Origin: Capitulum mitella
Taxonomy: Eukaryota; Arthropoda; Thecostraca; Pollicipedomorpha; Pollicipedidae
DNA: 64,000 nt
Assembly: GCA_030062745.1 (NCBI GenBank)
Contig: CP099840.1
Coordinates: 18,645,382 to 18,709,381, forward strand
Direction of reading: 5' to 3'
In this document: positions 58,959-64,000 of the stretch, piece after piece
How the letters are laid out: each line of letters opens with the position of its first letter
Numbering within the stretch: the stretch's first letter is position 1
The notes under the pieces: generated by a model
Database searches by the model: none
What the model was told of the DNA's origin: nothing
What the model saw: only the letters and a program-made list of their open reading frames with translations
Position numbers and translations under genes: made by a program

Positions 58959-59792
58959 GTGAGTGGCCGGGCACCGGGACAGTCTGGACAGGGGAGAACA
59001 TTCTGGTGGAAGCAGGAATGCAACTTGCCCTGCGGCTGCCATGGGGGCTCGGGAAAAACAGTCGTCGACCTAAAAAACAAAAGTGAAAAGTGGGGGGGGG
59101 GAATGGGCTGGAAAAAGGCCGCGATGCTCCGCCCGCGATTAGAGCGGAATCTGATTTTCTGCTACGGGAGACGCATGACTAAAAAAATTGCATATTCATG
59201 TCGCACCATGGTTTTCCCATTTTTTCCCATTGGACTTTGGCGCGACGGGTAATGCATCGGCTGGGCAGGTCATATATCAGCAGAAGGCCGGACGTGTGAA
59301 ATGCGGGATCAGTCCACCTATTGAGGCTTGGGAGCATGGTGTGAACTGCGCCTGGGACTCTGCGGTGGGGCTCAGTTGACCTGGGAAGAGCTTGACATGT
59401 TCAGCTATGGGCTGCTGGGCCAGTGAGGACATGACCAAGCCCTATTGGCCCCATTGGCCCCTTGGCTACGACAGCAATTTGTCGGAGCCGAGCTGAAAGG
59501 GAGGACTGGGGATAGAGGATGACAATAGCCTTCCGATAAAGACTTTCGGTATGTTAGGAGTTCAACGCGCGACGCGTCACAGTCCGTCTTTCTCAGTGGT
59601 CGGATTGTTTGTAGAGGTGTTAAAAATTCTGGGGTGAACACGTGCAGAAACTGTTAAAGAATCTAGTCATTCTGGTGTGATAAAGTTGCCCCTGTCATCT
59701 GGTGGCGGATGACCGGTTTCCTCCTGGTCGCTTGTTGACCGGGAAGACTGTCGTCAACACAGCCGACTTATTTCCATCCCATTCGCCATCAG
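58959..59792 (+). other. Gene 2 intron (phase 2)
   Basis: Donor GTGAGT and acceptor TCCCATTCGCCATCAG. The open frame of the previous exon reaches a stop one base into the intron, so splicing is needed to extend the protein. Confidence 0.55.
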
Positions 59793-59890
59793 GGAACTCA
59801 GCCGAGAACTTCTGGCTCCACTGAGGCCGATAGGTGGCAGTGACATCGACCACAGCCAGATCTCCCTCCAGACTGAAGATGCCGCTTCAG
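59793..59890 (+). CDS. Gene 2, coding exon 2 (98 bp)
   Basis: A pyrimidine-rich acceptor (TTCCATCCCATTCGCCATCAG) and donor CAG/GTGAGG enclose 98 bp. In the phase set by the previous exon (2 nt carried over) it is open throughout. It reads ELSRELLAPLRPIGGSDIDH and then SQISLQTEDAAS, a natural amphipathic composition. It exits in phase 1. The other phases meet stops. Support is internal (signals plus phase); no homologue recognised. Confidence 0.55.
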
Positions 59891-60330
59891 GTGAGGATTA
59901 CGGAGCCAGCCACCCGCTAAAATAACAAGCGGAAAACGGCACCCGTTATTCTTTATTGGACTTATTGTGCATGCGTATCGTTCGTAAAAATTTATTTGTG
60001 ACGCTGATACTTTCCGACAAAGCCAAACAGGGTCTCTTGTACATCCTGCAATTTTGAACAGCACTACTGCTCTAATTTCGTCCAGTTTGTTATCTTATTT
60101 CATTTGGCGCAGCGTGCACTTAGTCGTCACATCTGACACTACCAGTCGTGCTGAACGGCGGGCCTGCCCGACCACTATGTGACTGTCTGCCGCGTACCGG
60201 AGAGACCTCGGGTCGTCCGTCCGGCCAGGCTGGAGTGCTTTGCCCGTTGCTGAACTGGCTCCCTGTGCAGGGCTTTGAATCCGAAGGTGTGGAGCCCCCC
60301 CCCCCCTTCCTCCTACATCCTACCTGACAG

Positions 60331-60470
60331 TCTTTTTTGAACGCTCTACGTTTCTGCGGTCTGAACTTAGGACTGATTTGAGTCGCCTGGCTGGTGGCTG
60401 TTTTGCCAAAAGCATGGCTCTCCGACGAGAAGAGCTCGTTCAAGTTTACATTTTAAGCGTCATAAGATAG
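60331..60470 (+). CDS. Gene 2, coding exon 3 (probable last exon)
   Basis: A strong acceptor (long C/T tract, then CATCCTACCTGACAG) followed by a phase-1 entry matching the previous exon. Forty-six codons read FFERSTFLRSELRTDLSRLA and later SMALRREELVQVYILSVIR, then TAG at 60468-60470. Dense Arg/Leu/Glu content suggests a helix. A GT at 60444 (GTTTAC) is a poor donor, so ending at the stop is the simpler model. It would make a protein of about 604 residues. Further exons beyond the weak donor cannot be excluded. Confidence 0.52.
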
Positions 60471-60479
60471 CTATGTTTC

Positions 60480-62130
60480 GTTGCTCCGGTGCAGCCATAC
60501 CGAACGGCCTCTGGTGGTTTTCAAACTGCAGTGCTTAGAAAAGCCTGACCTTTTGAGGCGTATTGACATACCCCCTTGTGGAGAGTAATGTCCTACGTAT
60601 CTTCACAAATTTTGTTCGATCATTTAAGAAACTTTATGTTTGTGTGCACCCTCAGACTAAAAAGAATGTCTGGACGTCCCCTTTCGAGTCTTGCAATAAT
60701 GGAAATGAGTGTTTATTTGCGCTAACAAATCTTCAGATCCGTACACAGATGATGTTTGAGGACGTGGAGGGAGGTGCCTCGAGAACTCCTCACCCTTCAT
60801 GATCTTGAGAACTAAGAGAGCTAAGAATTGGCACCATTCGAAAGCTCGTCAAATTTAGGAAGAATGAAAATGTATTGACTGACCCGAACTTAGTATTTTA
60901 CGGCCGAGAGGTCAGACAGCGTCACGCCGTGGCTTCCGAAACATGTAGGCCATGAAAACAAATGAGACAGTCCATATGATCTGATCATGAACACTGAACA
61001 GTTCATCGCATGTCAGAAATTGTTTTTCCTCATCACAAAATAATTCCACGCGTCTGAGGTCATGTCAGGTAAGATCAGCGGTCTTTGGAAAACTATGAAA
61101 ATTAATGTCGAAATGGACAAGCAGGTAAAGCGCATTTAAGTATACGTTTCGGGATCATCATTACTAGCGGTTTGTGAAATGTGGTGCCGTATATCTGAAA
61201 AAAGATTCGTAAGGGTCATCTAAAGTAATATCAGGGCAAATTAAGGTCAGATATAACAGTATTTATATCTCTTTGCCGTGTTGAGATGCGAATGTCAAAC
61301 CAACGCCGTTTGATCACTTTAATCATGCTACGGTGTTCTTAAGTGACACTTGAAGTCAAGGATGGGTACAGGTAGCAAAAGAAGATAACAGGTATGGAGG
61401 GATGAAGATAGATAGCAAGCATAATAATAGATAGAGGGCATCAAAATAGATAGCAGGCACATAAATGTAGATAGCAAGACAGATAAAATATGTCTCCGCT
61501 CCAAAAATCATAAATGCACAGAACAAAGCGAAATGTTGAAACACGTTTTAGCTCATTCAAATAGTTTGAAAGTATTTTAAAAAAAATATATCACCGTCAT
61601 TACGGCCAGAATCGGCTTAGGTCAAATGATCGATTGTATCTCGCAAAAAAAAACGAAAAACACAAAAAACAAAACATAAAACAAAAAAAAAACGATTGCA
61701 TCTCATAAACGAGTAAAAGTGAACGTGTGAAACCAACGATGTACTTGGTCTTAAAACATGAGATGCAATTTCAATGACATCCCAAGGAATCTGGGAGTTT
61801 TGGAATGATATCAGGTCATGCTAGGTCGTGAAGGTCATGCCGGGTTAAAGCCTTCGTGAGTCCAGACTCAGATGTGCACCTGTCATGCATTACTAGAGGT
61901 GAATTCCAAATGCACTTTGCATCCATTTTGCCGTATACACCATTTTGTGACTGATTGACGTGACGTCAGATCACTGGCCCTCCACGAATGGCATGCTGCA
62001 TGATTCAGAACGCGTAAGACTGTTTGCATCCATCTTCCCATCCGAAATTTCTGTGGAGAGTAATTTCTGATAGAAAGGCCACAAACAACATCTCAGTATG
62101 GCTGGCCCTGAGCTCAGATCAAACGGTTAT
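60480..62130. other. No supported gene; short GATAGCA repeat
   Basis: A loose tandem of ATAGATAGCAGGCAYAA occurs at 61375-61490 and A-rich tracts at 61650-61695. No exon recognised. Confidence 0.45.
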
Positions 62131-62138
62131 CTGAAGAG

Positions 62139-62348
62139 TTGAGAATGTACATTCTGTGGAGAATGCATTGGAGAATCCGACAGCGTTTTCTGTTTATCAG
62201 TATCCTCTTGGGGGCTGTGTGTTCACAGCGGCCGAATATGTGGCGCAATCATGCGCCCGGCACCACCGATACTTGGCTGGATGCCGCCCCGCGGTGGCCC
62301 GGCCTCAGTCACCGTACGGCCGCAGGGCATGACCGCGTTGACGTTTAA
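62139..62348 (+). CDS. Small ORF with signal-peptide-like start
   Basis: 69 codons. After a basic start the segment RFLFISILLGAVCSQRP has the layout of a signal peptide with a plausible cut after the VCS motif, followed by a short Trp/Pro/His-containing tail. No TATA box or splice partner was identified. The same stretch contains an acceptor-like TGTGTTCACAG at 62220-62230, so it may instead be intron plus exon. Low confidence. Confidence 0.22.
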   Translation: MRMYILWRMHWRIRQRFLFISILLGAVCSQRPNMWRNHAPGTTDTWLDAAPRWPGLSHRTAAGHDRVDV

Positions 62349-62596
62349 CCTGCGCGGAGCGGCCGGGTATTTTTGAACGCAGCACGGACTCAGGTGGTCT
62401 CGTCACGAGCTGGGAACCGGAATGATAGCCCGACGAGACGCGTCAGCACTGACGTGACAGAGGCAATCGCTGTTGCACGCGAAAACGTTTGTTTGGGCTT
62501 GCCTTGCTGAAGGATCGCGTAGGCCGGTGGCGTGACATGACCTGACTTTCAGATGTTGTCATACGATGTAAAAATGATATGTCAACAGCTTGTTAA

Positions 62597-63855
62597 CCCA
62601 CGCTCGACTGGCGTTCGGCGCCGACTGGGGAACGGTTGGTCGCACAATAAAAAACAAGCACAGCATTGGAAAGTTCGTGAAAATTAGAGCTCATAACTAG
62701 TCCCATTTTTAATTTTGGTTAATATGTAGGCCATTTATGCCCTATGTATGTTTTCTCCTAACCGACTGGATGAAACCGAGAAACGGCCTGGATCTCAAGG
62801 GCTGTGGCTAATGACGACTAGGTGAAGGCACCATCGCACAGGTAAAGGTCCGCCTGTGACAGGTAAAGGTACTGCCGATACTCGTGTAATTTTCGCATTT
62901 ATTTAATATGTACGCCGAAACATTGAGTTCAAGACACGGCAATTTTCTCTCCGTTTGCCAGCGGGCGCCAGTAGCCGTCCGCTGTGTGAAGTTAAAAGGG
63001 AACTAATTTTAGCGTTCCTTTATTTTCGCGATATAATCCTGTCCAGGTAAGCTTTATTGATCCTAGTGGTTTTTGTGATGATTTATCATACTTAAATTTT
63101 GGGAAAAAATCAGTAAATACCGGTCTTCATAATTGGTGGAGGTTTATTCGCAAGAGCCTGTTTGTTTCCAAAATATGCAGCTTTTTTAAGTTTTTTGGAC
63201 TTCTTGACATTACTCGGAACTGTGCGATGCAGTTTTGCCTTTTTCAACCCATTCTGAGTAATTCATCGCCGATTTTGACGGCGGCGTATTTTGGCTTATG
63301 ACATTTGTTCGTGACCTGACCTTAGTTCAGTGGGTGGAAGTCATTGATACTTTGGGCATTCACGGTAAATGGGTGCCTGCATCATCCCACATTAAAAATA
63401 GCATAAAAAATCCCGTGAAAGTCTGGAAAAACGATGACATGCCGTAAAAACGGGGTTTACGTGAGGTCAACGACTCGGAGAATTCCGGAAAACCTGAGAA
63501 AGCGTATTTGTTGCGTCTGTCAAGATCTCTAGTCCCATGAAAGTTTTGTTCTGATATCATGTTTTCCGGAAAAGTTACAGGGCGTTAAACTTTTATGGAT
63601 ATTTGGACATTATATTAAATTATATTATATTATATTATATTAGGATATTATATATGGACATAGGTCTCCTTGATCTTGCCTAGGTCAGATGCCTTACTTG
63701 ACCTGAGGTCAAAACCTTGACACAAGGTGTAAAAATTACCATACAAAAGGTACACGAAGTTTCATGGCGCTGCGTTTGTTTGTTCTCTCGCAGTCCTGGA
63801 AAGCCTCTCCTGAGAGAGGCGGTCAACGCCCCACCCCCTCCCCGGTGGGGGCGAA
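62597..63855 (-). mobile_element. Family A TTAA element, inverted diverged copy 5
   Basis: Flanked by TTAA at 62593-62596 and 63856-63859. The left end CCCACGCTCGACTGG is the reverse complement type of the right ends of the other copies, so this copy is inverted. Landmarks such as CATTCTGAGTAATTCATCG and TCTCGCAGTCCTGGAAA match the others in reverse. It is clearly older or from a subfamily, with a TATTA microsatellite inside. Confidence 0.75.
63608..63645. repeat. (TATAT/TATTA)n microsatellite
   Basis: A short pentameric ATTAT run within the inverted family A copy, absent from the other copies. Confidence 0.85.
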
Positions 63856-64000
63856 TTAAAATGTCACGCCCTTTTCTTTTACGCTTTTTGTTTGCATTTG
63901 CACTATGTAACTCTCCCTCGGTGAGCAAAAGTTAAGTTTTGTCAGACTGAACGTATTTGCTTTGTGTCGGCCGTTTCGTATTGCTTGTATTGCATTTCAT

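Overview
The window is metazoan nuclear DNA, probably from an arthropod and possibly a crustacean. The evidence is GT-AG introns, long gene-poor stretches, a TATA promoter about 75 bp ahead of a short signal-peptide exon, Tc1/mariner, Ty3/gypsy, LINE and TTAA-flanked elements, and GC-rich coding exons in AT-richer surroundings. There are no operons, Shine-Dalgarno sites or CRISPR arrays. Genus cannot be read from the sequence; the arthropod assignment is inference.

Most of the window is transposon debris and tandem repeats. From 900 to 5250 lies a decayed Ty3/gypsy retrotransposon, split by one TTAA element (2611-3830) and followed by another (5287-6498). Two nonautonomous piggyBac-like families recur. 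Family A is about 1.2 kb with five copies: 2611, 9790, 35521, 40655, and an inverted, divergent copy at 62597. Family B is about 1.2 kb with two full copies (5287, 16419) and one end fragment (27154). Both families have TTAA flanks, short CCC...GGG ends, GC hairpins just inside the ends and clusters of AGGTCA motifs. Two Tc1/mariner relatives are present: a decayed DD37E-type copy at 12326-13648, and a DD34E-type copy at 52814-54307 whose transposase carries an intact-looking intron. Other elements are a LINE 3' end (50560-50951), a 1.38-kb foldback element (27386-28765) and a hAT-like element (47116-48491). Minisatellites with 37- to 42-bp units occur at 8.6, 22.4, 38.0 and 57.6 kb.

Two host genes, both on the + strand, can be assembled from splice sites and reading phase. 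Gene 1 (18793-25381) has a TATA box, a six-codon first exon, and exons at 21110-21395 and 25065-25381. It encodes a 206-residue secreted acidic protein with basic processing sites and an aromatic C-terminus. Gene 2 (5' exon ending at 57054; coding 57382-60470) encodes about 604 residues with seven copies of a 14-residue Cys-rich repeat. Its three coding exons join in matching phases. I recognise neither product.

Weaker candidate exons lie at 7157-7490, 29249-29479 with 30839-30983, 38225-38440, 55148-55600 and 62139-62348. The remaining intergenic sequence shows no gene I can support.
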